A DNA stretch of 64,000 bases from assembly GCA_003258405.1 (NCBI GenBank), contig QKPN01000001.1, positions 773,305 to 837,304 on the forward strand. Reading direction: 5' to 3'. This DNA comes from Rhodobacteraceae bacterium DSL-40 (lineage in GTDB: Bacteria; Pseudomonadota; Alphaproteobacteria; Rhodobacterales; Rhodobacteraceae). Below, one piece after another: positions 7,662 to 17,691 of this stretch (the stretch's first letter is position 1; each line of letters starts with the position of its first letter). The notes under the pieces were generated by a model that was not told the origin of the DNA, ran no database searches, and saw nothing but the letters and a program-made list of their open reading frames with translations. Position numbers and translations under genes: made by a program.

Positions 7662-9299
7662 ATGCCCAAACTCATGCTGCACAACAGCGAGGCGCGACGC
7701 GCGCTCGCACGCGGGGTCGCACGGCTCTCCGCCGCGGTCGAACCGACGCTGGGACCGAAGGGGCTCAACGCGATGATCGACCGCCCCGTGGGCTCGCCGA
7801 TGATCACCCGCGACGGCGTCTCGATCGCCTCCGAAATCGAGCTCCCGGACCGTTTCGAGAACATGGGCGCCCAGGTGACCCGCGAAGTCTCGATGCAGAC
7901 CAACGATGTTGCGGGCGACGGTACCACGACCGCGATCGTGCTGGCCAACGCGCTCATCCAGCAGGGTGTTGCCGCGGCCGAAACCGGGATCAAGACGGTC
8001 GATCTCTGCCGCGGGATCGACCTGGCCGTGGCGCGCATCGTGGAGACGCTGCGCGCCTCCGCCCGGAAGGCCAGCGACGATCCGAAGATCCTGACCGCCG
8101 TGGCGACGATCGCCGCAACCGATCCGAAGCTCGGCGCGCTGGTGGCCGAAGCCTATTCGCGGGTCGGGCCGGAAGGGGTCATCACCACGGAATACGGTGT
8201 GACGACGGAGACGACGCTCGAGGTCGTTGAGGGCATGTCCTTCGAGCGCGGCTATCTCTCGCATCACATGGTGACCGATGCCGACCACATGGAGGCCGTG
8301 CTCGAGAGGCCGCTCATCCTGCTGACCGACCAGAAGATCCTCGATCCGGCAGCGCTCGATCCGGCGCGCAAGATCGCCGATGACGAGGGGCGGCCGCTGC
8401 TCATCGTCGCCGAGGAGGTTTCCCCCGACGTGGTGGTGACGCTGCTCGAGGCCGCGAAGCCCGGCAAGTATCTCATCGTGCATCCCCCGGAATACGGCCA
8501 CTGGCGCCGGGCGATGATGGACGATATCGCGATCCTGACCGGCGGCCAGGTTCTGGCCCGCGATCTCGGCAAGCGCGTCGAGAACGTGACACGCGCTCAG
8601 CTCGGCGCCGCCGATCGCGTTCGCACCACCTCCTCCCACACCACGATCCTGCGCGGCGAGGGCGACCAGAAGATCATCGCGGCCCGCCGGGCCCAGGTTC
8701 AGCGGCAGTATGACATCGCGCCGCCGAACATCGAGCAGGACAAGCTGCGCGAGCGGCTTGCCAAGCTCTCCGGTGGAACGGCGGTGATCCTGGCCGGCGG
8801 GGTGACGCCGGTCGAGCAGAAGCGCACGATCCAGCTCATCGAGGACTCGCTGCATGCGGTGCGCGCGGCAGCGGAGGAAGGCGTCGTTGCCGGTGGTGGC
8901 TCCGCGCTGACCCAGGCGGCCCCGGCCCTCGACAGCCTGCTTGCGGAGACCACCGGGGATGTCGCGGAAGGCGTGAAGCTCGTCCGTTCGATCCTCTCCC
9001 GGCCCCTGGCCCGGATCGCGACCAATGCGGGCGGCAACCCGGAGGCGGTCATCGAGGAAGTAACGCGCGTCAATGGCGGGCACGGGTTCGACGCCGCGAC
9101 CGGCCGGTTCCAGAACATGTATGACGCCGGCATCGTCGATCCGGTCCGGGTGACCACCTCGGCGCTCCGGAACGCCGCCTCGGTCGCGACGCTCATTCTC
9201 ACCACCGAGACGCTGATCGGCGATCTCGCGGAGGACGAGGAGGATCCGACCGCCGGCCCGGCCCGCGGCGGCGGCGCCGAGCTGCTCGGCCGGCCCTGA
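7662..9299 (+). CDS. GroEL-like chaperonin dedicated to the monooxygenase
   Basis: A 545-residue group I chaperonin. ATPase features are kept: NDVAGDGTTT, the Asp in TRDGVSI, and the Asp in IEDSLHAVRAA with EGVVAGGG. It differs from housekeeping GroEL. The C-terminal Gly-Gly-Met tail is absent, ending in Gly/Glu-rich sequence. The apical substrate and GroES contact region is changed: GroEL's RGYLSPYF is RGYLSHHM here, and its APGFGDRR is PPEYGHWRR here. No groES gene lies nearby. In mycobacteria the equivalent MimG is required to fold the hydroxylase large subunit, so a dedicated role is likely. The gene sits between the MIP18-like protein and the first alcohol dehydrogenase, as in prm clusters. 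Confidence 0.9.
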   Translation: MPKLMLHNSEARRALARGVARLSAAVEPTLGPKGLNAMIDRPVGSPMITRDGVSIASEIELPDRFENMGAQVTREVSMQTNDVAGDGTTTAIVLANALIQQGVAAAETGIKTVDLCRGIDLAVARIVETLRASARKASDDPKILTAVATIAATDPKLGALVAEAYSRVGPEGVITTEYGVTTETTLEVVEGMSFERGYLSHHMVTDADHMEAVLERPLILLTDQKILDPAALDPARKIADDEGRPLLIVAEEVSPDVVVTLLEAAKPGKYLIVHPPEYGHWRRAMMDDIAILTGGQVLARDLGKRVENVTRAQLGAADRVRTTSSHTTILRGEGDQKIIAARRAQVQRQYDIAPPNIEQDKLRERLAKLSGGTAVILAGGVTPVEQKRTIQLIEDSLHAVRAAAEEGVVAGGGSALTQAAPALDSLLAETTGDVAEGVKLVRSILSRPLARIATNAGGNPEAVIEEVTRVNGGHGFDAATGRFQNMYDAGIVDPVRVTTSALRNAASVATLILTTETLIGDLAEDEEDPTAGPARGGGAELLGRP

Positions 9300-9322
9300 G
9301 CCCCTTCTGAACAGCTGATGCG

Positions 9323-9345
9323 CAGGCGGCCTGGAGCGCCGCCTG
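9323..9345 (+). other. Stem-loop between chaperonin and first dehydrogenase
   Basis: CAGGCGGC (9323-9330) pairs with GCCGCCTG (9338-9345) around a 7-nt loop, 23 bases after the chaperonin stop. Only TTCC follows, so full termination is unlikely. Confidence 0.5.
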
Positions 9346-9370
9346 TTCCGACCCAGGAAAGGAAGACGCG

Positions 9371-10414
9371 ATGAAAGCCGCGAGACTATACGAGTACGAC
9401 GCCGCCATGAACGTCGAGCTCAAGATCGAGGACGTTCCTCCTCCCACGATCAACGGGCCCGACGAGGTTGTCGTCAGGGTCGGTGCGGCCGGCCTCTGCC
9501 GCACCGACCTCCATATCATCGAGGGTGTCTGGAAGGACATCATGGACCAGGATGGCAGCCTCCTGCCCTATATCATGGGGCACGAGAACGCCGGATGGGT
9601 CGAGGACGTCGGCTCCAACGTGAAGTCGGTGAAGCCTGGTGACGCGGTCATCTGCCACCCGTTGCGGACCTGCGGCATCTGCCTCAACTGCCACTACGGC
9701 CACGACATGTATTGCGAGCACGGGCAGTTTCCGGGCCTCGGCCTCAATGGCGGCTTCGCGGAATACTTCCTGACCAACGAGCGCTCCCTCATCAAGCTCA
9801 ACACCAACATCGCGCCGCTCGACGTCGCGCCGATGGCGGATGCGGGCATCACCGCCTACCGTGCGGCGAAGCGCGCGGCCGGTCTCCTGCGGCCGGGCGC
9901 CTATTGCGCGGTGCTGGGCGTGGGGGGGCTGGGCCATATCGCGCTCCAGTGTCTCCAGGAGATCTCGGGCTGCCGGACCATCGCCATCGACCGTGAGCCC
10001 GGTGCGCAGCAGCTCGCCAAGGATCTCGGCGCCGATTTCGTGCTCGACGGCGGGCCGAACGTCATCGAGGAGGTCAAGCAGATCACCGGCGGCGGCGCGC
10101 ATGTGGTGATCGACTTCGTCGGCGAGCTCGGGGTCGAGAACATCTGCTGGAAGATGTTGCGCCAGGGCGGCGAGATGATCGTCGTCGGCTACGGCGGCAA
10201 GATCGAGATCCCGACGCTCGAACTGGTGGCCAACGAGATCAAGATCGGTGGCAGCCTCGTCGGTGACTACACCGAGCTGGTCGAGCTCATGGAGCTCAAT
10301 GCCGATGGCAAGGTGAAGATGCACTACAGCCAGTACAAGCTCGAGGACATCAATACCGCGATCGACGACTTCAAGCATCGCCGCTTCACCGGCCGGGGCG
10401 TGATCGTTCCCTGA
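9371..10414 (+). CDS. Zinc-dependent NAD alcohol dehydrogenase (medium-chain)
   Basis: This 347-residue MDR-family dehydrogenase should oxidise the alcohol made by the monooxygenase. The catalytic zinc ligands appear in LCRTDLH and GHENAG. The structural zinc site is complete, with four cysteines in CGICLNCHYGHDMYC. The nucleotide site is GVGGLGH, with Asp in AIDREP at the end of the second strand, which favours NAD. It corresponds to the adh gene that closes actinobacterial prm operons, where it handles secondary and primary propanols. The start ATG at 9371 follows an AGGAAAGGAAG site. Confidence 0.9.
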   Translation: MKAARLYEYDAAMNVELKIEDVPPPTINGPDEVVVRVGAAGLCRTDLHIIEGVWKDIMDQDGSLLPYIMGHENAGWVEDVGSNVKSVKPGDAVICHPLRTCGICLNCHYGHDMYCEHGQFPGLGLNGGFAEYFLTNERSLIKLNTNIAPLDVAPMADAGITAYRAAKRAAGLLRPGAYCAVLGVGGLGHIALQCLQEISGCRTIAIDREPGAQQLAKDLGADFVLDGGPNVIEEVKQITGGGAHVVIDFVGELGVENICWKMLRQGGEMIVVGYGGKIEIPTLELVANEIKIGGSLVGDYTELVELMELNADGKVKMHYSQYKLEDINTAIDDFKHRRFTGRGVIVP

Positions 10415-10445
10415 GCCCAGCGCGGGCCGGCATACCAAGACAGGA

Positions 10446-10471
10446 CCGGGCGCCTCACCGGAGGCGCCCGG
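10446..10471 (+). other. Strong stem-loop between the two dehydrogenase genes
   Basis: CCGGGCGCCTC (10446-10456) and GAGGCGCCCGG (10461-10471) form a perfect 11-bp stem closed by the tetraloop ACCG. No T-run follows, so it is a likely 3' barrier rather than a terminator. A smaller hairpin, CCGGCG/CGCCGG at 10524-10540, lies further down the 161-nt gap and precedes an A-run. Confidence 0.55.
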
Positions 10472-10575
10472 CAGGCGGGGCAGCATTCCTGCATCCGGCG
10501 GCGGATCCGGGTGGCAGGAGAGACCGGCGTGTTTCGCCGGGAAAAAAAGCATCCGCAGGAGAAGGGAAGACGCTC

Positions 10576-11652
10576 ATGGCTGCCAAGATGAAGGCCGCAA
10601 TCTTTGTTGAGAAGGGAAGGATTGTCCTCGACGACAAGCCGGTGCCGGACATCGGACCGATGGACGCGCTTGTCCGCATCACCACCACGACAATCTGCGG
10701 CACGGATGTCCATATCCTGAAGGGCGAATACCCCGTCGAGAAGGGTCTGACCATCGGTCACGAGCCGGTAGGGGTCATCGAGAAGCTCGGCAGCGAAGTG
10801 AAGGGATTCCGCGAGGGGCAGCGCGTGATTGCGGGCGCCATCACGCCCTCGGGCTGGAGCCATGCCTGTCTCTGCGGCTTCTGCTCGCAGGACGGCGCGG
10901 GCACCAAGCACGGCTGGAAGCCCATGGGCGGCTGGCGCTTCGGCAACACCATCGACGGCTGTCAGGCGGAATACGTGCGTGTGCCGGATGCCATGACCAA
11001 CCTCGCGCCGATCGCGGACGGGATCTCCGACGAGGAGGTGCTGATGTGCCCCGACATCATGTCGACGGGGTTCGCGGGGGCCGAGAACGGCAACATCAAG
11101 ATCGGCGACACGGTTGCGGTCTTCGCCCAGGGGCCGATCGGGCTTTGCGCCACGGCCGGCGCGAAGCTGATGGGGGCAACGCGGATCATCGCGGTCGATC
11201 GGGTTCCGGAGCGGCTCAAGATGGCGCGCCAGCTTGGCGCGGATGTCACGGTGGACTTCAGCGCGCAGGATCCCGTGGCGGCGATCATGGAGCTCACCGA
11301 TGGGCGCGGCGTCGATGTCTCGATCGAGGCGCTTGGACTTCAGGCGACCTTCGAGGCTGCGCTGCGCGTGCTGCGGCCCGGCGGCACGCTCTCGAGCCTC
11401 GGGGTCTATTCCAGTGACCTGCGGATTCCGCTCGATGCCTTCGATGCCGGTCTGGGCGAGAAGTCCATCCGCACGGCGCTCTGCCCCGGCGGCAAGGAAC
11501 GCATGCGGCGGATGATCGAGGTGATCGGCTCGGGCCGTGTCGACCTCAAGGGGCTCGTCACCCACCGCTTCACGCTCGACCAGATCGAAGATGCCTATGA
11601 ACTCTTCGCGAACCAGCGCGATGGGGTGCTAAAGGTGGCTGTCACGCCCTGA
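10576..11652 (+). CDS. Secondary-alcohol dehydrogenase-like MDR protein
   Basis: A 358-residue protein resembling bacterial secondary-alcohol dehydrogenases of the Thermoanaerobacter/Clostridium type, which interconvert 2-propanol and acetone. Supporting motifs are CGTDVH, GHEPVG, AGAITPSGW, GWRFGN, NLAPIADG and CPDIMSTGF; the Asp in the last corresponds to the third catalytic zinc ligand of that group. The four-cysteine structural zinc site of classical ADHs is missing, though a short Cys cluster (CLCGFC) is present. The nucleotide-binding strand ends AVDRVPER. The acidic residue argues for NAD, whereas the thermophilic enzymes use NADP. It is the last gene of the operon, followed by a strong terminator. 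Oxidation of 2-propanol is the natural fit; substrate range is inferred. Confidence 0.82.
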   Translation: MAAKMKAAIFVEKGRIVLDDKPVPDIGPMDALVRITTTTICGTDVHILKGEYPVEKGLTIGHEPVGVIEKLGSEVKGFREGQRVIAGAITPSGWSHACLCGFCSQDGAGTKHGWKPMGGWRFGNTIDGCQAEYVRVPDAMTNLAPIADGISDEEVLMCPDIMSTGFAGAENGNIKIGDTVAVFAQGPIGLCATAGAKLMGATRIIAVDRVPERLKMARQLGADVTVDFSAQDPVAAIMELTDGRGVDVSIEALGLQATFEAALRVLRPGGTLSSLGVYSSDLRIPLDAFDAGLGEKSIRTALCPGGKERMRRMIEVIGSGRVDLKGLVTHRFTLDQIEDAYELFANQRDGVLKVAVTP

Positions 11653-11680
11653 CACGGTCCAGGGCCCCTGCACCACCGGA

Positions 11681-11716
11681 ACGGCCCGCCCGAGGACAGG
11701 CGGGCCGTTTCCTTTC
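11681..11716 (+). terminator. Rho-independent terminator of the monooxygenase operon
   Basis: ACGGCCCGCC (11681-11690) pairs perfectly with GGCGGGCCGT (11699-11708) around an 8-nt loop, followed by TTCCTTTCC. It lies 28 bases after the last dehydrogenase gene and before the convergent regulator gene. Confidence 0.85.
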
Positions 11717-11777
11717 CCGTATCGTGAAATCGGCTCGTGACAACTGCGATGACGAAGCCGCCCGGCTCCGGCGCGGT

Positions 11778-13766
<1,989 letters not shown>

Positions 13767-13864
13767 GACAACTCTAGCTGACTGTGCCGCACGCACCGCC
13801 CGGGCCATCAGGATCCGGAAGGTGCCGCTGCGGCGTCGCGGGCAGTATGCCGGCCCTTGCGGAC

Positions 13865-14347
13865 CTAGGTGAGGCCGAGCCTCGCGCCGATGTCGGCCGC
13901 AAGGCTCTTTTCCGGATAGGAGCCTCCCACCATCACGCCATCGAGATCGGCAAGCGCCGCCGAAAGCTCTTCGTCCATCTCGGAAAAGAAGCCGTTCTGC
14001 TTCCGCGCCAGCCGGAAATGCCGCTGGCCGCCCTCCCGGCGGATTTCCCCGAGAAACTCGAGCTGCCGGCCCGAATTCATGTCCGCCATCACGACGCGGT
14101 TGTTGACGCTGATGCGGATGAAGGGTTTCGCCTCGTCCTTCGCCCGCGGCGCCTTGAGATCATGCGTGATAAGACCGCTGGCTTCCGGAGCCTTTGGTAC
14201 CTTCGGCCGGGTCAGGCCGGCAGAGTATCCGCCGCCGCTCAGATTGTCGGCAAGCTTGCGGATCGTCGCGCTGTTTTCCGAGATCAGGCGACGTGCTGCC
14301 ACATCCTCGCGCCGGGGACCGTCCCGCCTGGAAATGATATCGACCAT
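13865..14347 (-). CDS. Conserved-looking hypothetical protein upstream of the activator gene
   Basis: A 160-residue soluble protein with no signal peptide or membrane segment. The N-terminal half is basic and possibly disordered (RRDGPRREDVAARRLISEN). The C-terminal half looks folded, with a stretch around KPFIRISVNNRVVMADMNSG that alternates like beta strands, followed by a helical acidic segment ending AADIGARLGLT. I do not recognise the family. It starts at 14347 with AGGGAGGAAAC just upstream, and its stop lies about 100 nt ahead of the activator start on the same strand, so the two may share a transcript. A sensory or assembly role tied to the monooxygenase is possible but unsupported by motif. 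Confidence 0.65.
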   Translation of the reverse strand: MVDIISRRDGPRREDVAARRLISENSATIRKLADNLSGGGYSAGLTRPKVPKAPEASGLITHDLKAPRAKDEAKPFIRISVNNRVVMADMNSGRQLEFLGEIRREGGQRHFRLARKQNGFFSEMDEELSAALADLDGVMVGGSYPEKSLAADIGARLGLT

Positions 14348-14737
14348 GTTTCCTCCCTGGTTGGCGCCTGCGCTTGTTTGTCTTGCCGCCTCCCTTGCAA
14401 GGAAGATTCGGCCTGCAGGTCGTCTCCATCTCCGCGGTCAGGCGGAGCAATGTATCATGCACGCATGTTCAGGATTCCTCCATACCTCCATTCTGGTTAG
14501 AGGCACGGCGATCCCTCCGCGAAGGCAGGACGAGACGGCGAAAACACGGGCCTGCCCGCTGTCTGACGACACCGGGCCTTCCGCGTCATGATCTCTCGAT
14601 CCAACCAATCCCACACCTGCCGATTCGCGGCCATGCAAGACACTAGCGCGGCGGCCAGACCCTCGGGTGGTAGTCTTGTACTACGCACAGGGTCGCGATC
14701 GACAAGCGGCGTTTCGCGTTCGCCGGCACCCGGCGGA
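14348..14737. other. Gene-free spacer
   Basis: These 390 bases separate two leftward genes. The short reading frames here lack ribosome-binding sites or family resemblance. I found no clear sigma-54 site, terminator or RNA gene. The part nearest 14347 should contain the promoter of the hypothetical gene and the activator. Confidence 0.5.
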
Positions 14738-15037
14738 TCAGTCGTTCCGGCCTGTGATCGGCAGCATCTCCGACTGCGGACTGCGCGCGAGATGGGTAAG
14801 ACAGGCGCAGCGAAGCAGCGAGGTGAAGTTGCGCGCTTCGCCGTAGCGCTCGATGACTTCGGCATGCAGCGTCGAGACGAACTGCGGCGTCGAGTGTCCT
14901 TCGGCGCCCGCAAGCGCGTCGAGCACGTTCCAGAACGCCCGCTCGAGACGGATCGATGTGCTCTGACCATCGAGGCGCATCGAGCGCGTCTGGCTCTCGT
15001 AGAAGTTGGGATCCTCCCCAACGAAGAGCTTGCACAT
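14738..15037 (-). CDS. Ribbon-helix-helix domain protein
   Basis: A 99-residue protein from the ATG at 15037, chosen because GGAGG sits about 9 bases upstream; longer in-frame starts are rejected. The segment QTRSMRLDGQSTSIRLERAFW, continuing to LDALAGAEGHSTPQFVSTL, matches the alphaproteobacterial ribbon-helix-helix family (RHH_4, PF13467). Such proteins are usually small, dimeric DNA-binding proteins. The tail (SLLRCACLTHLARS) is hydrophobic and helical. It stands alone, about 180 nt from the next gene. Confidence 0.75.
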   Translation of the reverse strand: MCKLFVGEDPNFYESQTRSMRLDGQSTSIRLERAFWNVLDALAGAEGHSTPQFVSTLHAEVIERYGEARNFTSLLRCACLTHLARSPQSEMLPITGRND

Positions 15038-15214
15038 CCGATATCCTCCCTGATGACCGGTACTGCGCGGATATTTTATTGGCGGATGACAGGACAGGCC
15101 CGAAACCCGCGCGTGCAATCTACCGTTTTCGCGCAGCCGCGTCGAGCACGGGCCCGCCCGGACGGCGCTGATGCGCCAATCCTTCCGGGCGGGCCCGCGG
15201 AGTCCGCCTCGTCT

Positions 15215-17572
15215 TCAGAGACGGCGACCAGGGGTAAGGCCGGCGACCTGTGCGGCGATGGACGCCGCATCGATTCCGAAGTGGCGGTAGAGGTCACCGA
15301 TCGTGCCGGTCTGGCCGAAATGCTCGACGCCGAGCGGAATCGTCCGATGCCCGGCCACCGCGCCAAGCCAGGAGAGCGTCGCCGGATGGCCGTCAATCAC
15401 GGTGACGAGGCTGCAATGCGGCGGCAGCGCCCCGAGCAGCCTTTCGGCATGGGAGCGGGCCTCAGCATTGCCGCGGGCACGGGCCCGTTGCGCGGCGGTC
15501 CAGCCCGCGTTGAGACGATCGGCCGAGGTCACGGCGAGCACACCCACATCGCGCCGCCCTTCCGCGATGCGGGCGGCGGCCTTTATCGCTTCACCGGCGA
15601 CGACGCCCTGGTAGGCGATCACCACTTCGGCGCCCGGCCCCGGCTCGCGGAGCCAGTAGGCGCCGTCGATCGCGCCTTGCCGGAACGCGCCGTCGGTGGC
15701 GCGGTGGGGCTGTTCGAGCGGGTTGGTGCTGAGGCGGAGATAGACCGAGCCGCCGGTCTCGTCCCGGAGCCAGGTCCGCTCGTCGGGGTCGCCCTCGCCG
15801 TCCCGCTGGAGATAGTCGAAGGCCCATTCGAGGATCACGCCAAGTTCGTCGGCAAAGGCGGGCTCGAAGGCGGCGAGGCCATCCTGGCTCATGCCGATGA
15901 GCGGCGTGCCGATGGACTGGTGCGCGCCCCCCTCGGGGGCAAGGGTGACACCCGAGGGCGTCCCCACGATGATGAAGCGCGCATCCTGGTAGCAGGCATA
16001 GTTGAGCGCATCGAGGCCGCGGGCGACAAAGGGATCGTAGACCGTGCCGATCGGGATGAGGCGCTTGCCGAAGAGCGAGTGCGAGAGCCCGGCAGCGCCG
16101 AGCAGGAGGAAAAGGTTCATCTCGGCGATGCCGAGCTCGACATGCTGGCCTTCGGGGGTGAACTCCCATTTGGCGAGCGAGGGGATGTTGAGCGCACGGA
16201 AGGTATCGGGCCGGGCGTCGCGCGCGAAGAGCTTGCGGCGATTGACCCACGGGCCGAGGCTGGTGGTCCCGGTCACGTCGGGCGAGGTGGTGAGGATGCG
16301 GGCCGCGAGGTCGCTTTCCCCCTTCGCAAGCCCGTCAAGGAGCTTGCCGAAGGCCGCCTGTGTCGAGATCTCGGCCTCGCCGCCCGCCGCGACGGCGGGC
16401 ACGGCCAGGCGATCGTCGTGAAAGCGGCGGCGGCCGGCGGCAAAGAATGGCACCTCGGCAAGGAACGACCGGAGCCCATCCGGATCAGCGACCGTTGCGA
16501 AGGCATCCCATTCCGCGCCTGCGGGCACACCCATCCGCTTCTGCCACTCCGCCATCTGCGCGCCGGTCATCAGCCCGCCATGGTTGTCCTTGTGGCCCGA
16601 GATCGGCGTTCCCCAGCCCTTTACCGTATAGGCGAGGAAGCAGGTCGGGCGATCGTGGTCGATGGCGGCAAAGGTCTCGGCCATGGTCTCGACGCAATTC
16701 CCGCCGAGGTTCTCCATCAGCGCCGCAAGCTCCGCATCGCTGCGGCGGTCGATGAGGGCGGAGACATCGCCCTGATCGCCGAGATCCTCCATGAGACGCG
16801 CGCGCCACGCCGCCCCCCCCATGTAGTTGAGTGCCGCATATTCGCTGTTGGGGCAGCGATCGATCCAGTCGCGCAACCCCTGCCCGCCCGGCTCCTCGAA
16901 GGCTGCACGCTGGAGGGTGCCGTATTTCACCTTCACCACGTCCCAGCCGAAGGCATCGAAGATCTTCTCGATGCGCTGGAACAGGCCCTCGTGCAGAATG
17001 CCGTCGAGCGACTGGCGGTTGTAGTCGATGATCCACCAGGTGTTGCGCAGGCCGTTCTTCCAGCCTTCCTGCAGGCATTCGTAGATGTTGCCCTCGTCGA
17101 GCTCCGCATCGCCGACGAGCGCCACCATCCGGCCGAGCGGGCGGTCGCCGCCCCAGGATTTCGCCGCGATGTAATCCTGCACGATCGAGGCAAACGAGGT
17201 GATCGCGACGCCGAGGCCGACGGAGCCGGTGGAAAAATCCACATCGTCCACATCCTTGGTCCGCGACGGATAGGACTGGACCCCGCCATAGCCGCGGAAG
17301 GCCTCGAGCTTCTCGCGGGTCTGCTGCCCCACGAGATACTGGATCGCATGAAAGACAGGCGCGGCATGCGGCTTCACCGCAACCCGGTCCTCGGGGCGCA
17401 GGGCGGAGAAATAGAGCGCCGTCATGATCGAGACCATGGAGGCCGAGGACGCCTGATGGCCGCCGATCTTGATCGCGTCCTCCTTCGGGCGGATGTGGTT
17501 CGCATTGTGGATCATCCAGTGCGACAGCCACAGGAGGCGTTGTTCGATGATCTTGAGCGTCGTGTCGGTCAT
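15215..17572 (-). CDS. Homodimeric 2-oxoacid dehydrogenase E1 (AceE/MdeB-like), often annotated transketolase
   Basis: A 785-residue thiamine-diphosphate enzyme. The start ATG at 17572 is chosen over an upstream in-frame ATG inside the promoter region. The ThDP motif reads GDAELDEGNIYECLQEG followed by IIDYNRQSLDG, closely paralleling AceE (GDGEMDEPES, NLQRLDG), so it is more like pyruvate or 2-oxobutyrate dehydrogenase E1 than a true transketolase. N-terminal residues IRPKEDAIKIGGHQASSAS are also typical of this group. It is shorter than AceE (about 890). No E2 or E3 gene is adjacent. In Pseudomonas, the related mdeB acts on 2-oxobutyrate and is paired with an Lrp-type regulator; the same divergent Lrp pairing is seen here. 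The exact substrate is inferred. Confidence 0.78.
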   Translation of the reverse strand: MTDTTLKIIEQRLLWLSHWMIHNANHIRPKEDAIKIGGHQASSASMVSIMTALYFSALRPEDRVAVKPHAAPVFHAIQYLVGQQTREKLEAFRGYGGVQSYPSRTKDVDDVDFSTGSVGLGVAITSFASIVQDYIAAKSWGGDRPLGRMVALVGDAELDEGNIYECLQEGWKNGLRNTWWIIDYNRQSLDGILHEGLFQRIEKIFDAFGWDVVKVKYGTLQRAAFEEPGGQGLRDWIDRCPNSEYAALNYMGGAAWRARLMEDLGDQGDVSALIDRRSDAELAALMENLGGNCVETMAETFAAIDHDRPTCFLAYTVKGWGTPISGHKDNHGGLMTGAQMAEWQKRMGVPAGAEWDAFATVADPDGLRSFLAEVPFFAAGRRRFHDDRLAVPAVAAGGEAEISTQAAFGKLLDGLAKGESDLAARILTTSPDVTGTTSLGPWVNRRKLFARDARPDTFRALNIPSLAKWEFTPEGQHVELGIAEMNLFLLLGAAGLSHSLFGKRLIPIGTVYDPFVARGLDALNYACYQDARFIIVGTPSGVTLAPEGGAHQSIGTPLIGMSQDGLAAFEPAFADELGVILEWAFDYLQRDGEGDPDERTWLRDETGGSVYLRLSTNPLEQPHRATDGAFRQGAIDGAYWLREPGPGAEVVIAYQGVVAGEAIKAAARIAEGRRDVGVLAVTSADRLNAGWTAAQRARARGNAEARSHAERLLGALPPHCSLVTVIDGHPATLSWLGAVAGHRTIPLGVEHFGQTGTIGDLYRHFGIDAASIAAQVAGLTPGRRL

Positions 17573-17691
17573 GTGGCGTTTCCCCGCTGTTTCGCGCGAG
17601 CTTAGCGGAAGACGGGAGAGCGGTTCAGGGCAATTGACAGCGCCAGAACCACTAATGTTAGAGACTTCCACCAACGGAACAGGAGTTTGTG

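Noticed and set aside
10524..10550. Hairpin followed by an A-run as a terminator
   Set aside because: The homopolymer is A on the operon strand, and on the opposite strand the T-run precedes the stem, so it cannot be a standard terminator in either direction.
14588..17605. Long forward open frame across the E1-type dehydrogenase gene
   Set aside because: Its translation shows no known domain and is low in structure, while the reverse strand encodes a clear thiamine-diphosphate enzyme.
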